A stretch of DNA of 38,217 bases, from assembly GCA_035411265.1 (NCBI GenBank), contig DAONSQ010000003.1, positions 1 to 38,217 of the forward strand. The letters are read 5' to 3'. Of the stretch, positions 32,773 through 38,217 are shown piece by piece. The translations under genes and the position numbers were made by a program. Source of the DNA: UBA1359 sp035411265. GTDB taxonomy: Bacteria; Patescibacteriota; Patescibacteriia; Patescibacteriales; Patescibacteriaceae. A model generated the notes under the pieces. The model worked only from the letters and a program-made list of their open reading frames with translations. It made no database searches and was not told the DNA's origin. Position 1 is the first letter of the stretch. Every line of letters starts with the position of its first letter.

Positions 32773-34533
32773 ATGAAAATAATTTTATTAATCACAATGG
32801 CTAGCTGGTCAATTTTGGGCCACTTAGCTACTTTTCACTGGACAGGCTTGGGTTTAACTCGCTGGGCTTATCTACCAGATTTGTTATTTTTAGGACTGCT
32901 CACTACTTTTCGCTATCCTTTTAGTCGCCGTAAGGGTTGGCTTATTTTAGAACAGTTAATCTGGGCCGCAGTTTTTTACGGTAGTCAGATTATTAAGCTG
33001 CGTTTTTGGGGCTGGCCACTGATGCCGAGCGAATTTTCGGCTATCCAGAGTTTTTGGTTGATACTAGGGGATATGGGCTTGATCTGGCAACTGGCTTTAC
33101 TTTTGCCAGTAGTTCTTTGGCTTATTTTAATTATTTTTAATTGGCGCTGGCCCAAGTGGAAAACCTATTTTAGCTTGATACTGTTCATCGCTGCCGCGCT
33201 AGCTTTAAATCATTGGCCAACTAAGTCGTTAGCTTTGTTAGATAAAATCACCACTAATTCTTATTGGGATCAGAAAACTAATTATGCTCGGCGCGGTCCT
33301 TGGCTTTATTTGCTTCAAGAGGGCTGGCGGCAGAAGCTAGCTTTCCAGATTCCTGACCAAGCGGCGGTTGAAAAAGCCCGGCAGATAGTTGGCTATTCAG
33401 CTCAAAAAATAACAGCTAAAACTAAAGTTGACGAACTGCCCAATATTTACTTTATCGTAGTTGAATCGCTCTGGCAGCCGGATTTGCCAGACCTAAAGTT
33501 TAGCCGCTCACCTTGGGCCGATAATTGGCAAGCCTTGGCTGAGCAGGGGTTGGGACAGGGCCTGAGTCCGACTTTTGGCGGTAAGACCGCTAATGCTGAA
33601 TTTGAGCTGCTCTGCGGCTGGCCTGATGTCCAGCCAGGCATTATCTTTAATGGCGGGATTACCAACCAGGCACCATGCTTGCCGCAAAAATTAAGGGAGA
33701 GCGGCTATCAGACCGCAGCTTATCATGCCAATGTGCCGGCTTTTTGGAATCGCCAGCAAGTTTATCCGCTGCTTGGTTTTGATAGTTTCGAGAGCTTAGC
33801 TAATTATCAGCAAGATGATATGAATGGTGAGTTTATGGCCGATAGCAGTTTTTTTGCTCAAACCTTAAAAAAGATTAAAGCCCAAGACCAAACTAAACCA
33901 AGCTTTAATTATCTTTTGACTTATTCCAGCCACTTAGGTTATCCGCTTAATGCCAGCCGGCCAACAGTGGTAACGACTACGCCAGCCATTACTGACGTTG
34001 CAACGCGCTATCTTAATTCGCTTTATTATACCACCAAGGAATTGGCTGATTTTATAAAAGAACTGCAAGCTTTTGACCCACGAGCCATGATTGTTGTCAT
34101 TGGCGATCATTGGCCATTTTTAGGCGATAGCGATGCTGGTTATCGTGAGGGTGGACTTTGGACCAAGACGCCGCTGACAGCTGAGCAGATTTGGCAGCGC
34201 TCGGTAACGCCGCTTTGGAGCAGTTATCAAGGTGAATCCTGGCTTTATGGTCAGACTGTGGCTTTCTATCAGCTGCCAGATGCTCTTTGGCAAAAAATAG
34301 CTTTGCCTGGACAACCATTTGCAACTTGGCCAGCTAGCACGACGGCCACTTGGCGGCCGCTTGATTCGCTTGGCGAGCCGAGTGTTATTAAAAAAGGCAA
34401 AGATGACTATTCTTTTTGCCCGCAAGGTGAGAGCCTAACAGATTGTGTGGAAACCAGTCAGCTTACTGAAGCGACCCGAACGCTCATTTTAGATATTTCT
34501 CGCGGCCACAATTATTCAGCAGAAAAACATTGA
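32773..34533 (+). CDS. LTA-synthase-like sulfatase-family membrane protein
   Basis: A 586-residue protein with about five N-terminal transmembrane helices and a large extracytoplasmic alkaline-phosphatase-like domain, the layout of lipoteichoic acid synthase and related phosphoglycerol transferases. Metal-site motifs are IYFIVVESLW (Glu), FGGKTANAEFELL with the Thr nucleophile, and VIGDHWPFLGD (Asp-His). 'TAAYHANVPAFWNRQQVYPLLGF' is typical of the group. An open frame reaching further upstream crosses the tRNA-Thr gene and was not used. Its ATG is preceded by C, with GGTGG very close. The product, possibly a phosphoglycerol- or phosphoethanolamine-type transferase, cannot be assigned from sequence. 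Confidence 0.85.
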   Translation: MKIILLITMASWSILGHLATFHWTGLGLTRWAYLPDLLFLGLLTTFRYPFSRRKGWLILEQLIWAAVFYGSQIIKLRFWGWPLMPSEFSAIQSFWLILGDMGLIWQLALLLPVVLWLILIIFNWRWPKWKTYFSLILFIAAALALNHWPTKSLALLDKITTNSYWDQKTNYARRGPWLYLLQEGWRQKLAFQIPDQAAVEKARQIVGYSAQKITAKTKVDELPNIYFIVVESLWQPDLPDLKFSRSPWADNWQALAEQGLGQGLSPTFGGKTANAEFELLCGWPDVQPGIIFNGGITNQAPCLPQKLRESGYQTAAYHANVPAFWNRQQVYPLLGFDSFESLANYQQDDMNGEFMADSSFFAQTLKKIKAQDQTKPSFNYLLTYSSHLGYPLNASRPTVVTTTPAITDVATRYLNSLYYTTKELADFIKELQAFDPRAMIVVIGDHWPFLGDSDAGYREGGLWTKTPLTAEQIWQRSVTPLWSSYQGESWLYGQTVAFYQLPDALWQKIALPGQPFATWPASTTATWRPLDSLGEPSVIKKGKDDYSFCPQGESLTDCVETSQLTEATRTLILDISRGHNYSAEKH

Positions 34534-34558
34534 CGAGGTAGAATGATTATGCTAATTT
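34530..34558 (+). promoter_or_regulatory. Promoter of tRNA-Tyr
   Basis: TTGACG at 34530-34535, a 17-base spacer and TAATTT at 34553-34558 with TGC directly upstream. The -35 covers the TGA stop codon of the LTA-synthase-like gene. Start expected near 34565, about 23 bases before the tRNA; a short CGGC-TTA-GCCG hairpin lies in that leader. Confidence 0.65.
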
Positions 34559-34587
34559 AGGAATGCGGCTTAGCCGTAATCGTTTTT

Positions 34588-34673
34588 GGGTCGGTACCAA
34601 AGCGGTCAACTGGGGCAGACTGTAAATCTGCTGGCTTATGTCTTCGTAGGTTCGAATCCTACCCGGCCCACCA
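34588..34673 (+). tRNA. tRNA-Tyr (anticodon GUA), CCA encoded
   Basis: Class II tRNA of 86 bases including CCA. GGGTCGG pairs with CCGGCCC (one G-U), the anticodon stem GCAGA/TCTGC encloses CTGTAAA with anticodon GUA, a long variable arm follows, and the T-arm is GTAGG-TTCGAAT-CCTAC. A hairpin GCTATTTT/AAAATAGC lies just downstream but has no T-run, so transcription may continue into the rubrerythrin gene. Confidence 0.95.
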
Positions 34674-34749
34674 TTTAAGCTATTTTTATGTTCAAAATAG
34701 CCCAAGCTGGTCTGAAAAGAATAAGTAAAGTCCATTATTGATGGCAGGT

Positions 34750-34779
34750 TTGACTTGCTTTAATTCATTAATTTCTATA
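34750..34779 (+). promoter_or_regulatory. Possible promoter of the rubrerythrin gene
   Basis: TTGACT at 34750-34755 and TCTATA at 34774-34779 are 18 bases apart. The start would be at or next to the ATG at 34783, implying a nearly leaderless message. If real, it rules out the earlier in-frame ATG at 34738. Confidence 0.35.
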
Positions 34780-34782
34780 TTT

Positions 34783-35316
34783 ATGTCAAATTACGGACCA
34801 AAAACCACCAAGAATCTGCACGATGCTTTGGCTGGTGAATCGTTAGCACGTAATAAGTATACTTATTATGCTTCAGTAGCGCGCAAGGCTGGCTTTGTCC
34901 AGATGGCTAATATCTTTGAAGAAACCGCCAATAATGAAAAAGAACACGCCAAGCTGTGGGCCAAAGCTTTGGGCTTGATTGGCGATACCGCTGAAAATCT
35001 AAAGGCGGCCGCTGATGGTGAAAATTATGAGCACCAAAGCATGTATCCGCAAATGGCCAAGGAAGCTGAAGAAGAAGGTTATCCAGAGTTAGCAATTGCT
35101 TTTCGTGAAGTAGCCGAAGCTGAAGAAGCTCACGAAAAGCGCTATCGTCAGCTACTCGCTAATTTGGAAAATGGCGAAGTCTTTAAACGCAATCAGTCAG
35201 TTCGTTGGAAATGTAATAATTGCGGTTATGTCCATGAAGGACCAGAGGCGCCAACCGAATGCCCAGCTTGCCATCATCCCCAAGGCTATTTTGAGCTATT
35301 AGTAGAAACTTACTAA
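34783..35316 (+). CDS. rbr: Rubrerythrin
   Basis: A 177-residue peroxidase-type diiron protein. The start MSNYGPKTTKNLH is preferred over an upstream in-frame ATG, since the family begins here. The ferritin-like four-helix domain (about 1-135) has Glu ligand helices including GESLARNKYTYYA, 'FEETANNEKEH' and 'EVAEAEEAHEKRY'. The C-terminal rubredoxin-like domain has Cys144, Cys147, Cys160 and Cys163. It reduces hydrogen peroxide with electrons from a redox partner. Four bases before desulfoferrodoxin: together they form an anaerobe-type oxygen defence pair. Confidence 0.96.
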   Translation: MSNYGPKTTKNLHDALAGESLARNKYTYYASVARKAGFVQMANIFEETANNEKEHAKLWAKALGLIGDTAENLKAAADGENYEHQSMYPQMAKEAEEEGYPELAIAFREVAEAEEAHEKRYRQLLANLENGEVFKRNQSVRWKCNNCGYVHEGPEAPTECPACHHPQGYFELLVETY

Positions 35317-35320
35317 CAAT

Positions 35321-35701
35321 ATGACTGCGCTTTATCAGGTTTATCGCTGTAATATTTGCGGTAATATCGTTGAAGTTCGCCAAGCTGGCGGCGGCGAATT
35401 GGTTTGCTGCGGCCAGCCCATGGAACTGCTCATCGCCAACACTGTTGACGCTAGTAAGGAAAAGCATGTGCCAGTCGTTGAGGCCAAAGATAATGGCGTC
35501 GTAGTTAAGATTGGCTCAGTGCCGCATCCAATGGAAGCCGAGCATTATATCAAATGGATTGAATACCGAGTTGGCGAGCAAAGCTATTTTCAGGAATTAG
35601 CCCCTGGACAAGCGCCAGAAGCTTTCTTTGCCGGAGCCCTGCCTGGCGGAAAAGCCAGTAGCTATTGCAATTTACATGGATATTGGGCTAATATAGATTA
35701 G
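35321..35701 (+). CDS. dfx: Desulfoferrodoxin (superoxide reductase, 2Fe type)
   Basis: A 126-residue protein reducing superoxide to hydrogen peroxide without releasing oxygen. The N-terminal desulforedoxin centre has Cys10, Cys13, Cys29 and Cys30. The catalytic iron site has His49, His69, His75, His119 and Cys116, with the Glu47-Lys48 pair beside it; these numbers match those of well-studied desulfoferrodoxins. All ligands are present, so an active enzyme is expected. Its peroxide product would be handled by the adjacent rubrerythrin. The pair points to an anaerobic or microaerophilic life. Confidence 0.96.
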   Translation: MTALYQVYRCNICGNIVEVRQAGGGELVCCGQPMELLIANTVDASKEKHVPVVEAKDNGVVVKIGSVPHPMEAEHYIKWIEYRVGEQSYFQELAPGQAPEAFFAGALPGGKASSYCNLHGYWANID

Positions 35702-35730
35702 TAACTAATTTAAATCAGATAAGTCAGCTT

Positions 35731-35886
35731 ATGTCTCAGGACAACATGATCAAGTTGGAGTGCACTGTTTGCAAGTCCATCAACTACTTTTCTCACAAGA
35801 ATAAGAAAGTGATTAAGGACCGCTTGGTAATCAAAAAGTATTGCCCAAAGTGCAATCAGCACACCGAACACAAGGAAACTAAATAA
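35731..35886 (+). CDS. rpmG: 50S ribosomal protein L33 (bL33), Zn-binding form
   Basis: A 51-residue gene, easy to miss because of its size. It starts MSQDNMIKLECTVCKSINYF and has Cys11, Cys14, Cys38 and Cys41 in two CxxC pairs, the zinc-binding version of L33. The 'YFSHKNKK' and 'LVIKKYCPKC' stretches are typical. L33 sits near the E site of the 50S subunit. In many bacteria rpmG is followed by tRNA-Trp and secE-nusG; here an unrelated gene lies between rpmG and tRNA-Trp, and secE does not follow. Confidence 0.95.
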   Translation: MSQDNMIKLECTVCKSINYFSHKNKKVIKDRLVIKKYCPKCNQHTEHKETK

Positions 35887-35913
35887 GCCTTGCCAAAGGA
35901 GGGGTTTTAATCT

Positions 35914-35943
35914 ATAACTAGAGTATACACATACTCTAGTTAT
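35914..35943. repeat. Perfect 13-base inverted repeat upstream of the HTH gene
   Basis: ATAACTAGAGTAT, a 4-base loop ACAC, and ATACTCTAGTTAT. No T-run follows, so it is not a standard terminator. It ends nine bases before the ATG of the HTH gene, where an autoregulatory operator or a DNA recognition site would be expected. Confidence 0.8.
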
Positions 35944-35952
35944 GGTTTAATT

Positions 35953-36606
35953 ATGAAAGTAAATAAGCTACTAGAAAGAGCCATAAAAATGCGTCAATCC
36001 GGCTATTCTTTAGCTGAAATTAGTGTTTCTTTAAAAATATCCAAGAGTACTGCTGCAGTTTGGTTGGAAAATATAAAGATCAGCAAACAAGGCAGTAGAT
36101 TGTTACAAGATAAAATAAGATTAGGTCGAGCTAAAGGCGCAAATACCAATAAAGCTAAAAGAGAGTTGCGTTGGCAGGAAATGGCTAAAACAGCACTATG
36201 TTTTAAGCCTAGGTTAGTTGAATACTCCAAAGAACAATGTAAAACATTTTTGTCTATGCTTTATTGGGGTGAAGGAGCTAAAAGTGGGCGGCGCTTAATC
36301 TTTATGAATTCCGATCCAGAATTAATCAAGACTTATTTATTTTTATTGAGACGAGCATTTTCAATTGATGAAAGTAAATTAAAGGTTTCATTGCATTTAC
36401 ATAGTTATCACGATCAAATAGAAATGATTAAATTTTGGTCAAAATTGACAGGTATTAACAAAAACAATTTTTCAATATACAATAAAGTTAGTAGCGGAGT
36501 AAATATTAAAAATGATTATAAAGGATGTTTGTCTGTTCGCTACGGTAGCGCCATCGTTCTTGATGAAATTATGCTGATTATCAAAAGATTTCAGCAGGCA
36601 ATTTAA
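35953..36606 (+). CDS. HTH protein with LAGLIDADG-endonuclease-like domain
   Basis: A 217-residue protein. Residues about 4-42 form a helix-turn-helix of the resolvase/transposase type (RQSGYSLAEISVSLKISKS), probably DNA-binding. After a basic linker, LYWGEGAK (103-110), FMNSDPELI (117-125), a second helix with 'FWSKLTGI' and a final 'SVRYGSAIVLDEI' recall the fold seen in LAGLIDADG homing endonucleases and their relatives; the acidic residue in YWGEGAK would sit at the first active-site helix. No matching second domain is seen, so if active it would act as a dimer. The gene lies between rpmG and tRNA-Trp and ends four bases before the tRNA; a perfect inverted repeat precedes it. Function unproven. 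Confidence 0.65.
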   Translation: MKVNKLLERAIKMRQSGYSLAEISVSLKISKSTAAVWLENIKISKQGSRLLQDKIRLGRAKGANTNKAKRELRWQEMAKTALCFKPRLVEYSKEQCKTFLSMLYWGEGAKSGRRLIFMNSDPELIKTYLFLLRRAFSIDESKLKVSLHLHSYHDQIEMIKFWSKLTGINKNNFSIYNKVSSGVNIKNDYKGCLSVRYGSAIVLDEIMLIIKRFQQAI

Positions 36607-36610
36607 TAAT

Positions 36611-36681
36611 GCGGGATTAGTATAATGGTAGTACAGGACTCTCCAAAAGTTCTGGTGTGGGTTCGATTCCTACATCCCGTG
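36611..36681 (+). tRNA. tRNA-Trp (anticodon CCA)
   Basis: GCGGGAT pairs with ATCCCGT (G1 opposite U72). The anticodon stem GGACT/AGTTC encloses CTCCAAA: with the conserved U33, the anticodon is CCA, and G73 is the tryptophan discriminator. CCA is not encoded. A shifted reading as UCC (Gly) would break U33 and was set aside. It starts four bases after the HTH gene, with no own promoter visible, and is followed by a strong terminator. Confidence 0.85.
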
Positions 36682-36691
36682 CAATTAAATA

Positions 36692-36720
36692 AAAGCACCC
36701 TCCAAGGGTGTTTTTTGTTT
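36692..36720 (+). terminator. Terminator after tRNA-Trp
   Basis: CACCCT-CCA-AGGGTG followed by a run of T. It separates the tRNA from the following cassette. Confidence 0.9.
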
Positions 36721-36749
36721 TAGTAAAATGTAGTATGTGTTATTATGTG

Positions 36750-36755
36750 TATAAT
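36750..36755 (+). promoter_or_regulatory. -10 element of the terminal cassette
   Basis: A consensus TATAAT 14 bases before the ATG of the RadC-like gene, without a recognisable -35. It would give a very short leader. Confidence 0.4.
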
Positions 36756-36769
36756 TGAAATATTATTAT

Positions 36770-37252
36770 ATGAGGTTAAAAAATCTATCATCAAGTGATT
36801 TGCCTCGTGAAAAGCTTGAAAAATATGGCCAAGACAGACTCAAAGATTCTGAGTTGTTAGCTATTTTGCTTGGTGTCGGAAGCAAGGGTACAAATGTTGT
36901 TGAGCTTTCAAAAAAGTTGTTGACCAAGTGGAAGGGCAAAGATTTTTGCTCGGTCACTCTTAATGAGTTAACTGAAATTAATGGCGTTGGTAAAGCCAAG
37001 GCGTGCGAGATAGTGGCTTGTTTTGAATTAGGCAGAAGATTTTTGAAAGATAAAACATTATTTAAACAATTTAAAATTTTTCGTAAGTATAATTCTGCTC
37101 AAGAATTAGTTTCTATTGTTAAGAGTTTTCCGCTTATTCAAGATTTTTCAATTGCCGATGAAGCTAAAATTTTGAAGAGGTTTGAAAAAGATGCTACTAT
37201 TACATCTGATCCATTTATTTTGGTCGCTAATAAAATAAAAGGTGGTAAATAA
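36770..37252 (+). CDS. RadC-like protein without the JAMM domain
   Basis: A 160-residue protein whose first 90 residues match the N-terminal part of RadC/UPF0758: SSSDLPREKL (about 7-16), SELLAILLGVGSKG (27-40) and a helix-hairpin-helix motif INGVGKAKACEIVACFELGRR (70-90). In RadC a JAMM/MPN domain with HxHPSG-type metal ligands follows; here the last 70 residues show no such motif and no His, and the frame closes with its own TAA. Start chosen at the second ATG, preceded by T. RadC function is not established even in model species. It is the first of three genes in a cassette with base composition unlike the ribosomal region. An unusual variant or a partial remnant are both possible. Confidence 0.75.
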   Translation: MRLKNLSSSDLPREKLEKYGQDRLKDSELLAILLGVGSKGTNVVELSKKLLTKWKGKDFCSVTLNELTEINGVGKAKACEIVACFELGRRFLKDKTLFKQFKIFRKYNSAQELVSIVKSFPLIQDFSIADEAKILKRFEKDATITSDPFILVANKIKGGK

Positions 37253-37253
37253 A

Positions 37254-37730
37254 ATGAGACAAGTAGAATTATTGTTTGACACAATTCGTTCGCCATATGA
37301 TATGGCACACATTGTTCAAATTGCTGAGTCAATTAATGCTATAGTTTATACTTCTGGTAAAAACTCTCTATCTTTTGATATTTCAAAAGTAGCTACAAAG
37401 GTAAAATCTTGGAATATTAAGGATGGATTTAAAGCGATTCGTTATGATTCTTTTGAAGAGGCAGTAAAAGATTTGCATTCAAAAGGTAAGTATCTTATTG
37501 GTACTTCTGGAAATACTGATAAGATTTTCTATAATGTTGAATTACCAAAAGATCAAGATATTGTAATTGTTTTTGGTACAGAAACTTCAGGTTTGACATT
37601 GGAAAAACAAAAAATGTTAGATGAGCTTGTAAAGCTACCAATGAATAAACAGAAAGTTGACTTTTTAACCCTACCAGTTGCTGTATCGGCAATGGCATAT
37701 GAGTTGTATCGACAATTTATGGTTGATTAA
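37254..37730 (+). CDS. Divergent SPOUT (TrmH/SpoU-like) protein
   Basis: A 158-residue protein resembling the SPOUT methyltransferase core. Motif II is clear (IVFGTETSGL, 105-114) and motif III partly so (LPMNKQKVDFLTLPVAVSAMAYELY). In TrmH/SpoU enzymes motif I carries an N-x-x-x-x-x-R arrangement and motif III an 'SLNVSVAA' core; here motif I reads SPYDMAHIVQIAES with no Arg, and the Asn of motif III is replaced ('LPVAVS'). The cofactor knot may be kept but standard 2'-O-methyltransferase activity is doubtful. AAAGGTGGT at 37238-37246 serves as Shine-Dalgarno sequence; the start follows the RadC-like stop by one base. Confidence 0.7.
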   Translation: MRQVELLFDTIRSPYDMAHIVQIAESINAIVYTSGKNSLSFDISKVATKVKSWNIKDGFKAIRYDSFEEAVKDLHSKGKYLIGTSGNTDKIFYNVELPKDQDIVIVFGTETSGLTLEKQKMLDELVKLPMNKQKVDFLTLPVAVSAMAYELYRQFMVD

Positions 37731-37750
37731 ACTTTGAAAGGTGGTGAAAA

Positions 37751-38217
37751 ATGTTATTGGAAAATAAGGTTGTTTATGTTGTTGTAACTGGGGCTACTAA
37801 GGCAAAAACAATTGGAGTTTTGTTACGACATTTAAAATTAGCTGGTGCCGAATGTATTCTAATTCCTTCAGATGAGGGGTATAAATTAATGGATCATAGT
37901 TCTATCAATAAAGAATGGATGAAATATGATGAGAAAATTTATAATCCAAAAACTAAAGATATTCCTGAGGAGGATATTGTTATTGTAGCGCCCTGTACAT
38001 TCAACACCTTGTCTAAAATTGCTCACGGTATTGCTGACAATTATCCTACATCAATTATCCACGCAGCTATTGGCAGAAGGAAACCAGTTGTTTTAGGTCT
38101 TGCTATGAACTATTGGTATTTCAATCATCCATTAACTATGGATCATATCGGGAAAATTAATAGTTTTCCAAATGTGAGTATAGTATGGCCAGAGTCGATA
38201 TATCTTCCAGATGGAAC
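37751..38217 (+). CDS. HFCD-type flavoprotein, 5' part only
   Basis: The first 155 residues of a gene that continues past the window end. It resembles the flavin-dependent decarboxylase family of Dfp/CoaBC and EpiD: an N-terminal nucleotide-binding strand VVYVVVTGATKAKTIGVLLR, then VIVAPCTFNTLSKIAHGIAD (from 77) in place of the PASANT motif and GLAMNYWYFNHP (116-127) in place of the PxMNxxMW motif. The Asn of both motifs is kept, other residues are changed. It could be a phosphopantothenoylcysteine-decarboxylase relative or a peptide-modifying flavoprotein; the substrate is unknown. AAAGGTGGT at 37737-37745 precedes the start, identical to the site of the upstream gene. Confidence 0.7.
   Translation, partial: MLLENKVVYVVVTGATKAKTIGVLLRHLKLAGAECILIPSDEGYKLMDHSSINKEWMKYDEKIYNPKTKDIPEEDIVIVAPCTFNTLSKIAHGIADNYPTSIIHAAIGRRKPVVLGLAMNYWYFNHPLTMDHIGKINSFPNVSIVWPESIYLPDG

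Noticed and set aside
34679..34701. Hairpin GCTATTTT/AAAATAGC after tRNA-Tyr as terminator
   Set aside because: The stem is A+T-rich and no T-run follows, so it does not qualify as an intrinsic terminator.
34738..34782. Upstream ATG for rubrerythrin
   Set aside because: The extra 15 residues are not seen in the family, and a possible promoter -35 lies in that stretch.
35887..35912. CCTT-GCCA-AAGG and GGAGGGG followed by TTTT as a terminator or ribosome-binding site for the HTH gene
   Set aside because: The stem is only four base pairs, and the GGAGG is about 50 bases from the ATG, too far for initiation.
36611..36681. Reading the tRNA as tRNA-Gly (UCC)
   Set aside because: The anticodon would need a C at position 33; with the conserved U33 the anticodon is CCA, and G73 fits tryptophan.

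Overview
The window is most likely a chromosomal segment of a Patescibacteria (CPR) bacterium. The strongest reason is the ribosomal protein block: it is complete and in the standard bacterial order, but has no rpmD (L30) between rpsE and rplO, and L30 loss is a known CPR hallmark. Supporting signs are a DUF5671-type membrane protein, few Shine-Dalgarno sequences, and short intergenic gaps. TGA is used as a normal stop (adk, map, the LTA-synthase-like gene), so this is not a TGA-glycine lineage. The exact class is not resolved; Gram-positive-type S12 and Zn-binding S14, L28, L33 and L24 are present.

Layout. 1-7.8 kb: the 3' end of galU, a convergent PEGA-domain gene with murA, a divergent ctpA-type protease, rpmA (L27), a polytopic membrane protein paired with a GT2 glycosyltransferase, tRNA-Lys and tRNA-Thr(UGU), rpmB (L28) and an M50 membrane protease. 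7.9-12.5 kb: str region rpsL-rpsG-fusA-small orf-tuf. 12.6-23.7 kb: fused S10/spc region from rpsJ to secY, with a structured leader and terminator hairpin between rpsJ and rplC. 23.8-32.7 kb: a long tight run adk-map-ruvX-recO-aspS-alr-DUF5671 gene-dacA-tpiA-TPR gene-tRNA-Thr(GGU). 32.8-36.7 kb: LTA-synthase-like sulfatase, tRNA-Tyr, rubrerythrin and desulfoferrodoxin (anaerobe-type oxygen defence), rpmG (L33, only 51 aa), an HTH/LAGLIDADG-like gene, tRNA-Trp. 36.8 kb to the end: an A+T-rich cassette of a RadC-like protein without its JAMM domain, a divergent SPOUT protein and a partial HFCD-type flavoprotein.

The genes serve translation, secretion (secY), envelope building (murA, alr, dacA, LtaS-like, glycosyltransferases) and oxygen detoxification. 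The main signals beyond ordinary housekeeping are: a near-universal T immediately before ATG (46 of 52 starts) in place of Shine-Dalgarno sequences; three divergent promoter pairs with overlapping or interleaved elements; a candidate attenuator in front of rplC; and the terminal cassette beside tRNA-Trp, whose genes break the local start-site rule, use a repeated AAAGGTGGT ribosome-binding site and encode proteins lacking expected family motifs. No rRNA, CRISPR array, insertion sequence or replication origin was seen, and no gene-free stretch exceeds 300 bases.
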